From DASPFV01 sp035620975 (GTDB lineage: Bacteria > Acidobacteriota > Vicinamibacteria > Vicinamibacterales > 2-12-FULL-66-21): a DNA stretch of 29,515 nucleotides. The stretch lies in the NCBI GenBank assembly GCA_035620975.1, contig DASPFV010000295.1:1-29515 (forward strand), in the 5' to 3' direction. Under the pieces are notes generated by a model. It was given only the letters and a program-made list of their open reading frames with translations, ran no database searches and was not told where the DNA came from. The position numbers and the translations under genes are program-made. Shown here one piece after another: positions 1-9,843 of this stretch. Position 1 is the first letter of the stretch; each line of letters opens with the position of its first letter.

Positions 1-22
1 AACGGTTGGCTCATTTGCCGTT

Positions 23-131
23 AGTACGTCAATGCAAGACCTGACCCCGGCTCTGACCCCGTTCAGTACGTCAATGCAAGACCTGACCCCGGCCCGTCCC
101 CGTTCAGTACGTCAATGCAAGACCTGACCCC
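23..131. repeat. Three-copy direct repeat, 26-bp core
   Basis: Exact 26-bp copies lie at 23-48, 65-90 and 106-131, separated by 16 and 15 bp. The last two share 34 identical bases (57-90 and 98-131). Each copy ends in CTGACCCC. The third copy supplies the last codons and the TGA stop of the minus-strand NADH dehydrogenase gene. The short, similar spacers and only three copies argue against CRISPR. A REP-like or transposase-associated end sequence is the best guess. The array may continue left of the window. Confidence 0.85.
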
Positions 132-1440
132 CACTGGCGAGTTCCAGCTCCCGCGCCCGGCTCGATTCGCTCGGCGAGACTGTCGTGGGCGGCGTCAGGT
201 ACTGCACGAAGTCCTTCCGGAAGAACAGATCCAGCGTCCAGCTGAGCGCCACCCGCACCTTCTTCTCGATCCGCGGCAGCTTGCTCAGATAGATCGTCCG
301 CCACAGCCACCACGCGAAAAAGCCCGAGAATGTGACTCCGAGAATCTTGGCAACGCCCGTGCGGTGGCCGATCGCGGCGAGTTGGCCGAGACCGCCGAAG
401 TCGAACGGAGCCCTTGACCCGCCTTTGATCGCAGCCGCCACGTTGCGGGCCGCCACCCGTCCCTGGCGCAGCGCATGCTGGGCCGTTGGCGGACAGAAGC
501 CTCCGTTGCGCCGGTCGGGCACCTGCGCGCAATCGCCCACCGCCCAGACGCCGGGCCAGCCCTCCACCTCGAGGAACTCGTTCACACAAATGCGGCCACG
601 CTCCAGCCTGCACGGCAGCGTGCTCAGGAGCGGATGCGGGGCGGTACCGGCCGTCCAGACGACGGTGCTGGCGGGGATGCAGAGGCCGTTGCTGAGCGTG
701 ACCTGGTCATCGTCCACGCGCTCCACCCGCGCGCCCGTGTGGATTTCGACGCCCCGCTCGCCGAGTTTGCGCTGGGCGTAGGCGCCCAGCTTCTCGCCAA
801 GTTCCGGGAGGATGAGCGGTCCGGCGTGCACCAGGACCATCCGGACGATCTCCGCGGGGATGCCAGGGTAGAACCGCAGCGAATCCCGGACGAAGTCGTT
901 GATGCCGGCGATCGTCTCGACGCCGGCAAATCCGCCGCCCGCCACGACGAACGTCATGAGCGCCCGGCGGTTGTCCTCCGCGCAATGCGTGTCGGCCTCC
1001 TCGAGCTGTGCGATCAGGCGGTTGCGCAGCTGGATGGCGTCGGACAGGGTCTTCATCGTGAGCGCCCGCTCGGCGAGCCCCGGGAGCCCGTAGAAGTTCG
1101 TCGTGGATCCCAGTGCGAGCACCAGCTGGTCGTACGGCAGGTCATGGGAGTGGTGATCGCGGCCGTGGGAGACCGTCACGCGCCGGGCGTGGAGGTCGAT
1201 CCGCTCGACCGTGCCCTCGAAGAAGCGCGTGCGCCGGACGATGCGCCGGATCGGGCTCACGATGTCGGTGAGGTCGAGATCGCTCGCCGCCACCTCGTGG
1301 AGCATCGGCGTGAACAGAAAGAAGTTGTCTTGGTTGACGAGGGTGATCTCGACGTCGGGAACCCCCCTGAAGCGCCGTTCGAGCTCCAGTGCGGTGTAGA
1401 CGCCCGCAAAACCCCCGCCGAGCAGCAGGATTCGTGGCAT
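112..1440 (-). CDS. ndh: Type II NADH:quinone dehydrogenase (NDH-2 family)
   Basis: This 442-residue FAD enzyme would oxidise NADH and pass electrons to the membrane quinone pool without pumping protons. Two dinucleotide-binding motifs are visible: GGGFAG at residues 8-13 for FAD and GGGFAG at 168-173 for NADH. They are followed by the AVGDC flavin motif around 300-304 and AQHALRQG at 320-327, typical of the NDH-2 quinone-side segment. A hydrophobic aromatic stretch near 370-385 fits the C-terminal membrane-attachment helix. I chose the ATG at 1438-1440 because the FAD motif follows directly; a longer in-frame reading upstream is low-complexity and covers the divergent aquaporin gene. The gene stands alone. 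Its final residues are encoded by the direct repeat at 106-131, so the C-terminus may have been altered by repeat insertion. A sulfide:quinone reductase-like role is less likely, since the paired catalytic cysteines are not seen. Confidence 0.9.
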   Translation of the reverse strand: MPRILLLGGGFAGVYTALELERRFRGVPDVEITLVNQDNFFLFTPMLHEVAASDLDLTDIVSPIRRIVRRTRFFEGTVERIDLHARRVTVSHGRDHHSHDLPYDQLVLALGSTTNFYGLPGLAERALTMKTLSDAIQLRNRLIAQLEEADTHCAEDNRRALMTFVVAGGGFAGVETIAGINDFVRDSLRFYPGIPAEIVRMVLVHAGPLILPELGEKLGAYAQRKLGERGVEIHTGARVERVDDDQVTLSNGLCIPASTVVWTAGTAPHPLLSTLPCRLERGRICVNEFLEVEGWPGVWAVGDCAQVPDRRNGGFCPPTAQHALRQGRVAARNVAAAIKGGSRAPFDFGGLGQLAAIGHRTGVAKILGVTFSGFFAWWLWRTIYLSKLPRIEKKVRVALSWTLDLFFRKDFVQYLTPPTTVSPSESSRARELELASGGQVLH

Positions 1441-1462
1441 GGGCACTCCGGCCGGCCGCGCC

Positions 1463-1493
1463 GGCATCCGAGAAGCGTCGTCGCTTGGATGCC
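1463..1493. other. Stem-loop in the ndh/aquaporin divergent spacer
   Basis: GGCATCC (1463-1469) pairs with GGATGCC (1487-1493), and inside it AGCG (1474-1477) pairs with CGCT (1482-1485) around a TCGT loop. It sits just upstream of the NADH dehydrogenase start in the 184-bp divergent spacer. The TTGGATGCC part recurs in three other places in the window. There is no U-tract, so it is not a standard terminator. Confidence 0.6.
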
Positions 1494-1624
1494 CGCTGCC
1501 GCCAAACGTTCCTCGCACCCGCCTGAAACGTCCGGCGTCGACAGGCATCGAACCCACAGATGACGGCCTGAATGCCAGGAGGGGGTTGGTCAGCATCCTG
1601 CCGGAGCCTTCGCCAATCGAAGCC

Positions 1625-2413
1625 ATGCCTACGACGCTGCGACGCCACTGGCCGGAGTACCTGATGGAAGCCGGCGAGCTCGGCACGTTCATGATTGCCG
1701 CCGGCCTGTTCACGTGGTTACTGAACCACCCGCAGTCGCCCGTCGCCATCGGAAACGGCCTGGGCGGACGCGCCGTGATGGGGCTCCTGATGGCGGCGAC
1801 CGCCATCTGCCTGGTCCACTCGCCCTGGGGCTGCCAGTCGGGCGCGCACATGAACCCGTCGTTCACGCTGGCGTTCCTTCGGCTCGGCAAGGTGGACGCG
1901 TGGGACGCCGCCTTCTACGTCGGGGCCCAGTTCGCCGGGGCGGTGCTGGGCATCACGGTCGCCGCCCTGCTCGTGGGTGGGGGGCTCGGCACGCCCGAAG
2001 TGCGCTACGCGGCGACCACGCCCGGGGCCCCAGGCCCGCTTGTCGCGTTCGCCGCCGAGCTGGTGATCTCGTTCGTCCTGATGCTGACGGTGCTGACGTC
2101 GTCCAACACGGTGCGTCTGGCGCGGCACACGCCGTACTTCGTCGGCCTGCTGATCGCCACCTACATCACGATCGAGTCGCCGCTGTCGGGCATGAGCATG
2201 AACCCCGCGCGGACGTTCGGGCCGGCGTTCTTCGGACGAATCTGGGACGCGTGGTGGATCTACTTCACGGCGCCGCCGCTCGGAATGCTGCTGGCCGCGG
2301 AGACGTTCGTGCGCGTGCGGGGGGCGAAGGCGGTCTGGTGCGCCAAGCTGCGGCACACCCCCGGCAAGCGGTGCATCTTCCGGTGCGCGTATCCAGAACC
2401 TGAGGCAGGTTGA
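1625..2413 (+). CDS. Aquaporin / MIP-family channel
   Basis: A 262-residue six-helix channel of the major intrinsic protein family, expected in the inner membrane to pass water or small neutral solutes. The two half-helix signatures are present: HMNPSF at 75-80 (NPS in place of the usual NPA) and SMNPARTFGPAF at 191-202, whose R196 is the selectivity-filter arginine. The start at 1625 gives a short cytoplasmic N-terminus ahead of helix 1. A second Met at residue 14 is possible, and no strong ribosome binding site separates the two. The C-terminal 35 residues are basic with two cysteines and are not part of the usual fold. The gene is divergent from the NADH dehydrogenase and 30 bp upstream of the GMC oxidoreductase. 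The substrate cannot be told from sequence. Confidence 0.88.
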   Translation: MPTTLRRHWPEYLMEAGELGTFMIAAGLFTWLLNHPQSPVAIGNGLGGRAVMGLLMAATAICLVHSPWGCQSGAHMNPSFTLAFLRLGKVDAWDAAFYVGAQFAGAVLGITVAALLVGGGLGTPEVRYAATTPGAPGPLVAFAAELVISFVLMLTVLTSSNTVRLARHTPYFVGLLIATYITIESPLSGMSMNPARTFGPAFFGRIWDAWWIYFTAPPLGMLLAAETFVRVRGAKAVWCAKLRHTPGKRCIFRCAYPEPEAG

Positions 2414-2414
2414 G

Positions 2415-2434
2415 CTTCCGGCTTCCGCCGGAAG
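2415..2434 (+). promoter_or_regulatory. Perfect hairpin abutting and overlapping the GMC gene ribosome binding site
   Basis: CTTCCGGC (2415-2422), loop TTCC, GCCGGAAG (2427-2434) forms an 8-bp perfect stem. It starts two bases after the aquaporin stop, and its 3' arm contains the first bases of the Shine-Dalgarno stretch (GGAAGGAG, 2430-2437) before the ATG at 2444. It could limit translation of the downstream gene or act as an RNA-processing or stability element between the two genes. Confidence 0.65.
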
Positions 2435-2443
2435 GAGAGGCAC

Positions 2444-4045
2444 ATGACCACCGATCGCTACGACGTCATCATCATCGGCACGGGCGCCGGCGGGGGCACG
2501 CTGGCGTACCGGCTGGCTCCCTCGGGCAGGCGCATCCTGATCCTGGAGCGGGGCGAGCGCATCCCGCGCGAGAAGGACAACTGGAGCACGCGGGCCGTCA
2601 ACGTGCTGGCGAAGTACAACACGCGCGAGCAGTGGTACGACGGAGCGGGCAGGCCGCTGCACCCTCACACGAACTACAACGTCGGCGGCAACACGAAGTT
2701 CTACGGCGCGGCGCTCTTCCGCCTGCGCCGTGAAGACTTCGGCGAGCTGCGGCACTTCGACGGGATCTCGCCGGCCTGGCCAATTGCCTACGAGGACCTC
2801 GAGCCCTACTACACCGAGGCGGAGCGGCTCTATCAGGTGCACGGCGAGCGCGGCGTCGATCCGACGGAGCCCCCCGCCAGCGGTCCGTACCCGTACCCGG
2901 CGGTCACGCACGAGCCGCGCATCCAGCAGCTGCACGACGACTTCGCGCGCCTGGGCCATCGGCCCTTTCACGTGCCGCTCGGAATCATGCTGGACGAGCG
3001 GAGCCCGATCACGAGCCGCTGCATCCGCTGCGACACCTGCGACGGCCACCCGTGCCTGGTGCACGCCAAGGCGGACGCCGAGGTGCTGTGCGTGGATCCC
3101 GCCCTCGAGTACCCGAACGTGTCCATGCTGACCGGAGCCCGCGCCGTGCGTCTCGAGACGAGCGCGTCCGGACGCGAGGTCACTGGTGTGGTAGTCGAGC
3201 GCCAGGGTCGGACCGAGCGGTACTCGGCCGACATCGTGGTCGCCTCCTGCGGAGCCATCAATTCGGCGGCGCTGCTCCTGCGATCGGCGAGCGATCGACA
3301 CCCGAACGGGCTCGCGAACGGCTCCGACGTGGTGGGGCGTCACTACATGGGCCATGTGAACTCGGTGCTCATGGCCATCTCCCGGTGTCCGAACCCCACC
3401 ATCTTCCAGAAGACGCTCGCGCTGAACGACTTCTACTTCGGCTCGAGCGAGTGGTCCTACCCGATGGGTCACATCTCGTTCGTCGGCAAGCTGGACGCGG
3501 TGACGCTGTCCGCCGGCGCGCCGGCCATCGCGCCGGGATGGTCGCTCGATCTCATGGCGAAGCACTCGCTCGACTTCTGGCTGACATCCGAGGATCTGCC
3601 GGATCCAGACAACCGCGTGACCGTCGATCGCGAGGGGCGAATCCGGCTCGCGTACAAGCCGAACAACGAGGAGGGGCACAGGCGCCTGATCGCCAGGCTC
3701 GAGCACCTGATGCAGAGCCAGACGAAGTGCGCCGAGCACGGGCACGACTGTCACGTCGGGCTGTTCGGGCGGAGCATCTTCGTGGGCCAGCGGATCCCGC
3801 TCGCCGGCGTCGCACACCAGAACGGCACGGTCAGGTTCGGCACGGACCCACGCACCTCTGCCCTCGATCGGAACTGCCGCGCGCACGAGATCGACAACCT
3901 CTACGTCGTCGACGGCAGCTTCTTTCCTTCGAGCGGCGCGGTGAACCCGGCGCTGACGATCGTCGCCAACGCGCTCCGCGTGGGGGATCACCTGCTCGAG
4001 AGGCTCGGGGTTCGCCTGCCGGAGGCGGTCGCGACGGTGGCGTGA
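2444..4045 (+). CDS. GMC-family FAD oxidoreductase
   Basis: A 533-residue flavoprotein of the glucose-methanol-choline family that would oxidise an alcohol or sugar hydroxyl group. The N-terminal Rossmann motif GTGAGGG lies near residues 12-18, and the C-terminal GMC signature with NLYVVDGSFFPSSGAVNPAL covers about 485-504. A cysteine cluster, CIRCDTCDGHPC at 193-204, lies between the FAD and substrate domains; such clusters occur in bacterial sugar-oxidising GMC enzymes and could hold an iron-sulfur cluster, but this is inference. No signal peptide is seen, so it is cytoplasmic or exported by a partner not found here. The Shine-Dalgarno GGAAGGAGAGG is strong but partly inside a hairpin. The neighbouring glucosidase, and the glucose dehydrogenase and SMP-30 proteins further along, fit a role in sugar oxidation. 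No small electron-accepting subunit is adjacent. Confidence 0.88.
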   Translation: MTTDRYDVIIIGTGAGGGTLAYRLAPSGRRILILERGERIPREKDNWSTRAVNVLAKYNTREQWYDGAGRPLHPHTNYNVGGNTKFYGAALFRLRREDFGELRHFDGISPAWPIAYEDLEPYYTEAERLYQVHGERGVDPTEPPASGPYPYPAVTHEPRIQQLHDDFARLGHRPFHVPLGIMLDERSPITSRCIRCDTCDGHPCLVHAKADAEVLCVDPALEYPNVSMLTGARAVRLETSASGREVTGVVVERQGRTERYSADIVVASCGAINSAALLLRSASDRHPNGLANGSDVVGRHYMGHVNSVLMAISRCPNPTIFQKTLALNDFYFGSSEWSYPMGHISFVGKLDAVTLSAGAPAIAPGWSLDLMAKHSLDFWLTSEDLPDPDNRVTVDREGRIRLAYKPNNEEGHRRLIARLEHLMQSQTKCAEHGHDCHVGLFGRSIFVGQRIPLAGVAHQNGTVRFGTDPRTSALDRNCRAHEIDNLYVVDGSFFPSSGAVNPALTIVANALRVGDHLLERLGVRLPEAVATVA

Positions 4046-4259
4046 GGAGTCGCGCGGATTCGCGCGGATTCGCGCGGCTTGTCCTCCTTGACGGGACGCG
4101 GATGAACGCCGACTCGTGGATCCTCCGCGCCGATGAGCACCGATGGGCGTGGGCTTCGAACGGGCTGGAGGACTCGGAGTTTCCGCCTGAAGCGGAAGCC
4201 CTGCGACGGCCTCGCGGCCACCAGGCGGGCTGAGGACTGATACCAGCTGGAGTGAGTCA
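4046..4259. repeat. Intergenic spacer with dispersed GCGGAT-type repeat and hairpin
   Basis: The 214-bp spacer starts with tandem GCGCGGATTC units (about 4055-4078). It contains a 19-bp segment (4091-4109) found exactly, in reverse orientation, at 19715-19733. It ends with the hairpin TTCCGC-CTGAA-GCGGAA (4181-4197). No coding potential is evident. It separates the GMC gene from the VOC gene, whose own ribosome binding site (GGAG near 4249) follows. Confidence 0.7.
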
Positions 4260-5318
4260 ATGATGCGAGTACCGCGGACCCTGACTGTTCTGGTTTGTGC
4301 GGCTGGCCTGCTGCTGGCAGGACGTGGATCTGCTCGGCTGGCGGCACGGGCGTCGGCGGGTCCAGGCGTCGTGGAGCGTGTCGACTCCGCAGCGCTCGTC
4401 GTCGAGGACATGGATCGCTCGGTCCGCTTCTTCACCGACGTCCTCACCTTCGAGAAGACATCCGACGTCGAGCTCGACGGGACCGAGCACGAGCGGCTGC
4501 AGGGCGTGTTCGGCCTCCGTCTCCGGATCGTCCGGCTCCGGCTCGGGAACGAGTTCATCGAGCTGCTGGACTTCATCGCGCCCGAAGGCCGGCCGATTCC
4601 GGTGGACGCCCGCAGCAACGACCTCTGGTTCCAGCATGTCGCGATCATCGTCAGCGACATGGACACCGCGTACGCCCGCCTGCGCGCCCACAACGTCCGG
4701 CACGCGTCAGCGGGCCCGCAGCGCCTCCCGGACTGGAACCCGAACGCCGGCGGGATCGAGGCGTTCTATTTCAGGGATCCCGACGGACACACGCTCGAGA
4801 TCCTCGAGTTCCCCGCCGGCAAGGGGGACCCGAAGTGGCACCGTGGCGATCGGCTGTTCCTCGGGATCGATCACACCGCGGTCGTGGTCGAAGATACGGA
4901 GCGCAGCCTGCGGTTCTACCGTGACGGCCTGGGATTGGAAGTGGCGGGGGAGAGCGAGAACTACGGGATCGAGCAGGAGCGGCTGAACAACGTCTTCGGC
5001 GCCCGGCTCCGCATCACGGCGCTGCGGGCCGCGAGCGGGTTCGGCATCGAGTTCCTGGAGTACCTGGCGCCGTCCGGTGGCCGTTCGGCACCGGCCGGAA
5101 CCCAGCCCAACGACCAGATTGCCTGGCAGACCCGCCTCGTCTCACGCGCGGTGCAGTCGACGCTGGATCGGCTGCCGGCCGGCGCGTTCGGATTCGTTTC
5201 GCCCGGTATCGTGACCCTGACCGACAGGCGGGTCGGGTTCAGGAAGGGTGTCCACCTCCAGGACCCGGACGGCCACGCAATCGTGATCGTGGAACGGCAG
5301 GACGCTGGCGCATCCTGA
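4260..5318 (+). CDS. Exported protein with two VOC/glyoxalase domains
   Basis: A 352-residue protein with an N-terminal hydrophobic signal sequence (about residues 7-24, with a run of Leu/Ala) and two vicinal-oxygen-chelate domains, roughly 38-185 and 198-348. Domain 1 starts VDSAALVVEDMDRSV, so the usual first metal-ligand His is Ser, though QHVAIIV and DPDGHTLEIL follow. Domain 2 starts IDHTAVVVEDTERSL and keeps His, the acidic FLEY and DPDGHAIVIVE. The family includes glyoxalases, dioxygenases and antibiotic-binding proteins; the substrate is not predictable. Export is unusual for the family and suggests a periplasmic role. ATGATG gives two possible starts one codon apart. It is 93 bp upstream of the glucosidase, so co-transcription is possible. 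Confidence 0.8.
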   Translation: MMRVPRTLTVLVCAAGLLLAGRGSARLAARASAGPGVVERVDSAALVVEDMDRSVRFFTDVLTFEKTSDVELDGTEHERLQGVFGLRLRIVRLRLGNEFIELLDFIAPEGRPIPVDARSNDLWFQHVAIIVSDMDTAYARLRAHNVRHASAGPQRLPDWNPNAGGIEAFYFRDPDGHTLEILEFPAGKGDPKWHRGDRLFLGIDHTAVVVEDTERSLRFYRDGLGLEVAGESENYGIEQERLNNVFGARLRITALRAASGFGIEFLEYLAPSGGRSAPAGTQPNDQIAWQTRLVSRAVQSTLDRLPAGAFGFVSPGIVTLTDRRVGFRKGVHLQDPDGHAIVIVERQDAGAS

Positions 5319-5411
5319 CGGGAACGGGGAGAGGGACAATGGGAAAGACGCCGGAGCCCGGAGCCTGAGGGCTGACGTCGGAAGCCACGTCCGCAGAAAA
5401 GCGAGGACACC

Positions 5412-8093
<2,682 letters not shown>

Positions 8094-8121
8094 GGGAGAC
8101 CGCGCTCCCGCGTCACATCTG

Positions 8122-8150
8122 TTGGCGCCGATCCCTGCCCGGGGTACGAT
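8122..8150 (+). promoter_or_regulatory. Predicted sigma-70-type promoter
   Basis: TTGGCG (8122-8127) and TACGAT (8145-8150) are spaced by 17 bp in the 83-bp gap between the glucosidase and the small membrane protein. The ATG at 8177 lies about 20 bases beyond the predicted start of transcription. Confidence 0.45.
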
Positions 8151-8176
8151 GGTCGGGCCCCGGACGGCACAGACCG

Positions 8177-8572
8177 ATGCAGGACGAGATCGTCGCCGAC
8201 GCGCCACGTATCGCCCAGGGCCTGAGCTGGTACTGGATCGGGCTGCAGCTCACGGTGGCGCCGCTGCTGGGCCTTCTCGTATCGGTCCCGTTCTGGCGCA
8301 GGGCCGAGATGATCTTCGGCAGCATCGTCGGGACGGCTGTCATCCTGGGCTGGGCGATCGCGTCGATCTTCCGCGAGTACGTGGAGGTCGATCGGGCCGT
8401 GCAGGCATGCCTGGCCGCGGGCACGACCTGCTGGCCCGAGCCGAGCGCGTTCGCACGCTTCGCCGTCTACGCCTCCATCGGCATGGGCGAGGTGTTCATC
8501 CTCTTCACGGTGAGCCTGATGGTCGAGCGGCGGATCCGCAACCGCGATTACGCTCCCGAGTGGCAGCGCTGA
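8177..8572 (+). CDS. Small three-helix membrane protein, function unknown
   Basis: A 131-residue protein with hydrophobic segments at about 19-39, 48-66 and 95-115, and a charged C-terminus (VERRIRNRDYAPEWQR). Two cysteines spaced by six residues (ACLAAGTTC) lie in the loop between helices 2 and 3, placed to be extracytoplasmic if the N-terminus is inside. I do not recognise the family. An in-frame reading further upstream overlaps the glucosidase gene out of frame and is not believable; the ATG at 8177 follows a plausible promoter. The gene converges on the heme A synthase gene, only 17 bp away, so it may or may not belong functionally to the oxidase cluster. Confidence 0.7.
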   Translation: MQDEIVADAPRIAQGLSWYWIGLQLTVAPLLGLLVSVPFWRRAEMIFGSIVGTAVILGWAIASIFREYVEVDRAVQACLAAGTTCWPEPSAFARFAVYASIGMGEVFILFTVSLMVERRIRNRDYAPEWQR

Positions 8573-8584
8573 CCTTCGGGGGGC

Positions 8585-8605
8585 AAGGTTCAGGGTTCAA
8601 GGTTC
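8585..8605. repeat. GAACC-type repeat copy at the ctaA stop
   Basis: Three GGTTC units in a row (GAACC on the minus strand) between the convergent genes. The minus-strand reading of this repeat gives the last residues (LEP) and the TGA of the heme A synthase. Related copies lie at 15846-15857 and 16322-16380. Confidence 0.7.
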
Positions 8606-9726
8606 TTTCCCGGCCAGCCGACGTGGTGCAGCCAGACGATCCAGACTCCGGCGACGGCAAGGGCTGCGACCTGGTGCACGACGGCGAGCGGAATCGGCAC
8701 AATGCAGATCAGCGTCAGGATGCCCACGGCGTATTGAGCCGTGATGAGCAGCGCGAGGGCGGCGCTCAGGCGCGCTGACACCCGGTCGGGCTCGGCGCGC
8801 CTCACTCTGAAGTCGACGCCCCAGGCGGCGGCCAGCAGGAGCGTTCCGAGCAGCCGGTGCATCCACTGTACGGTAGCCGGGTTCTCGACGAAGTTCCGCA
8901 CGTCAGCCGACAGCCCGCCGAGGTTGGGGGAGAAGAGGCTGCCCGCCATGAGGGGGAAAGTGTTGTAGATGAAACCGGCCTTGAGCCCCGCCACGAGCGC
9001 GCCCCAGACGACCTGCGCCGCCAGCAGCACGCCCAGCACCGCCACGCCGCGCCGCACAACCCTCCGCGCCTCAGGAGCCGCGGTCAGGCGGGAGGGCCCC
9101 GCCGCCAGATCGCGTATCAGCCACACGCACGCGCCGAAGATCACGAACGCCAGGCTCAGGTGAGCCGCCAGCCGATAGTGGCTCACGCTGGGCCGCTCGA
9201 CGAGGCCGCTCTGCACCATCAGCCAGCCCATCAGTCCTTGCAGCGCGCCCAGCCCGAAGATCGCGGCTACGCGGCGCGCAAGCGGACGGGTGAGCTGTCC
9301 CGACAGCCAGAAGACCGCCAATGGAATCAGGAACACGAGACCGATCAATCTGGCAGCGACGCGATGGGCGTATTCCCACCAGAAGATGCCCCTGAACTCC
9401 TCGATGGTCATCCCGCGGCGGAGCTGCTGGAACTCGGGGAACTGGCGGTAGGCCTCGAAGCGCTCGAGCCACTGCGAATCCGTGAGCGGGGGCACCATGC
9501 CGACCACGGGCTCCCACGCCACGATCGAGAGCCCCGAGTGCGTGAGCCTCGTGATGCCGCCGAGAACGAGCACCGCGGCGGTCATGGCCGCAATCGACCC
9601 GAGCCAGATCCGCAGGCGGCGCCGCTGGAGCTCGGGTATCTGCAGGCGCCAGTCGACTCGAGCCGGCGGCTGAGAGCGCACGTGAACCGGAAGCGAGGCG
9701 ATGACGTGCGATGGAGGGCTCAGCAC
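8590..9726 (-). CDS. ctaA: COX15/CtaA-type heme A synthase
   Basis: A 378-residue, eight-helix membrane enzyme that converts heme O to heme A for heme-copper oxidases. Visible signatures are GGITRLTHSGLSIVAWEP near 55-72 and four histidine sites expected to bind the two hemes: EYAHR, HYRLAAH, QWMHR and VVHQV. The arrangement matches the COX15 (type II) branch; the extracellular cysteine pair of Bacillus-type CtaA is not seen. It is the last gene of the minus-strand oxidase operon, 117 bp after the SCO gene. This implies that the terminal reductase encoded upstream uses an A-type heme or a derivative. No heme O synthase (ctaB) is in the window. Its last residues and stop lie in a GAACC repeat. 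The N-terminal 35 residues before helix 1 are variable, so the exact start is uncertain. Confidence 0.9.
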   Translation of the reverse strand: MLSPPSHVIASLPVHVRSQPPARVDWRLQIPELQRRRLRIWLGSIAAMTAAVLVLGGITRLTHSGLSIVAWEPVVGMVPPLTDSQWLERFEAYRQFPEFQQLRRGMTIEEFRGIFWWEYAHRVAARLIGLVFLIPLAVFWLSGQLTRPLARRVAAIFGLGALQGLMGWLMVQSGLVERPSVSHYRLAAHLSLAFVIFGACVWLIRDLAAGPSRLTAAPEARRVVRRGVAVLGVLLAAQVVWGALVAGLKAGFIYNTFPLMAGSLFSPNLGGLSADVRNFVENPATVQWMHRLLGTLLLAAAWGVDFRVRRAEPDRVSARLSAALALLITAQYAVGILTLICIVPIPLAVVHQVAALAVAGVWIVWLHHVGWPGKNLEP

Positions 9727-9843
9727 GGCTCCTCTGTGAAGTGCTCCGCCGGTCGCTCCGAACGCCAGCTTCCGCAGGCCGCTGAAGCGCTGCCCCCTGC
9801 CGTCGGGAGAACGCGCCGGGCGACTGCTCAGGCCCTCGGGGCG

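Noticed and set aside
23..131. Possible CRISPR array
   Set aside because: Only three copies with spacers of 15-16 bp, far shorter than CRISPR spacers, and the spacers resemble the repeat. No cas gene is near.
1718..4693. 991-codon open frame on the minus strand
   Set aside because: It runs opposite to the aquaporin, GMC and VOC genes, which have clear motifs. The product is Arg/Ala/Pro-rich low-complexity, as expected for an antisense frame in GC-rich DNA.
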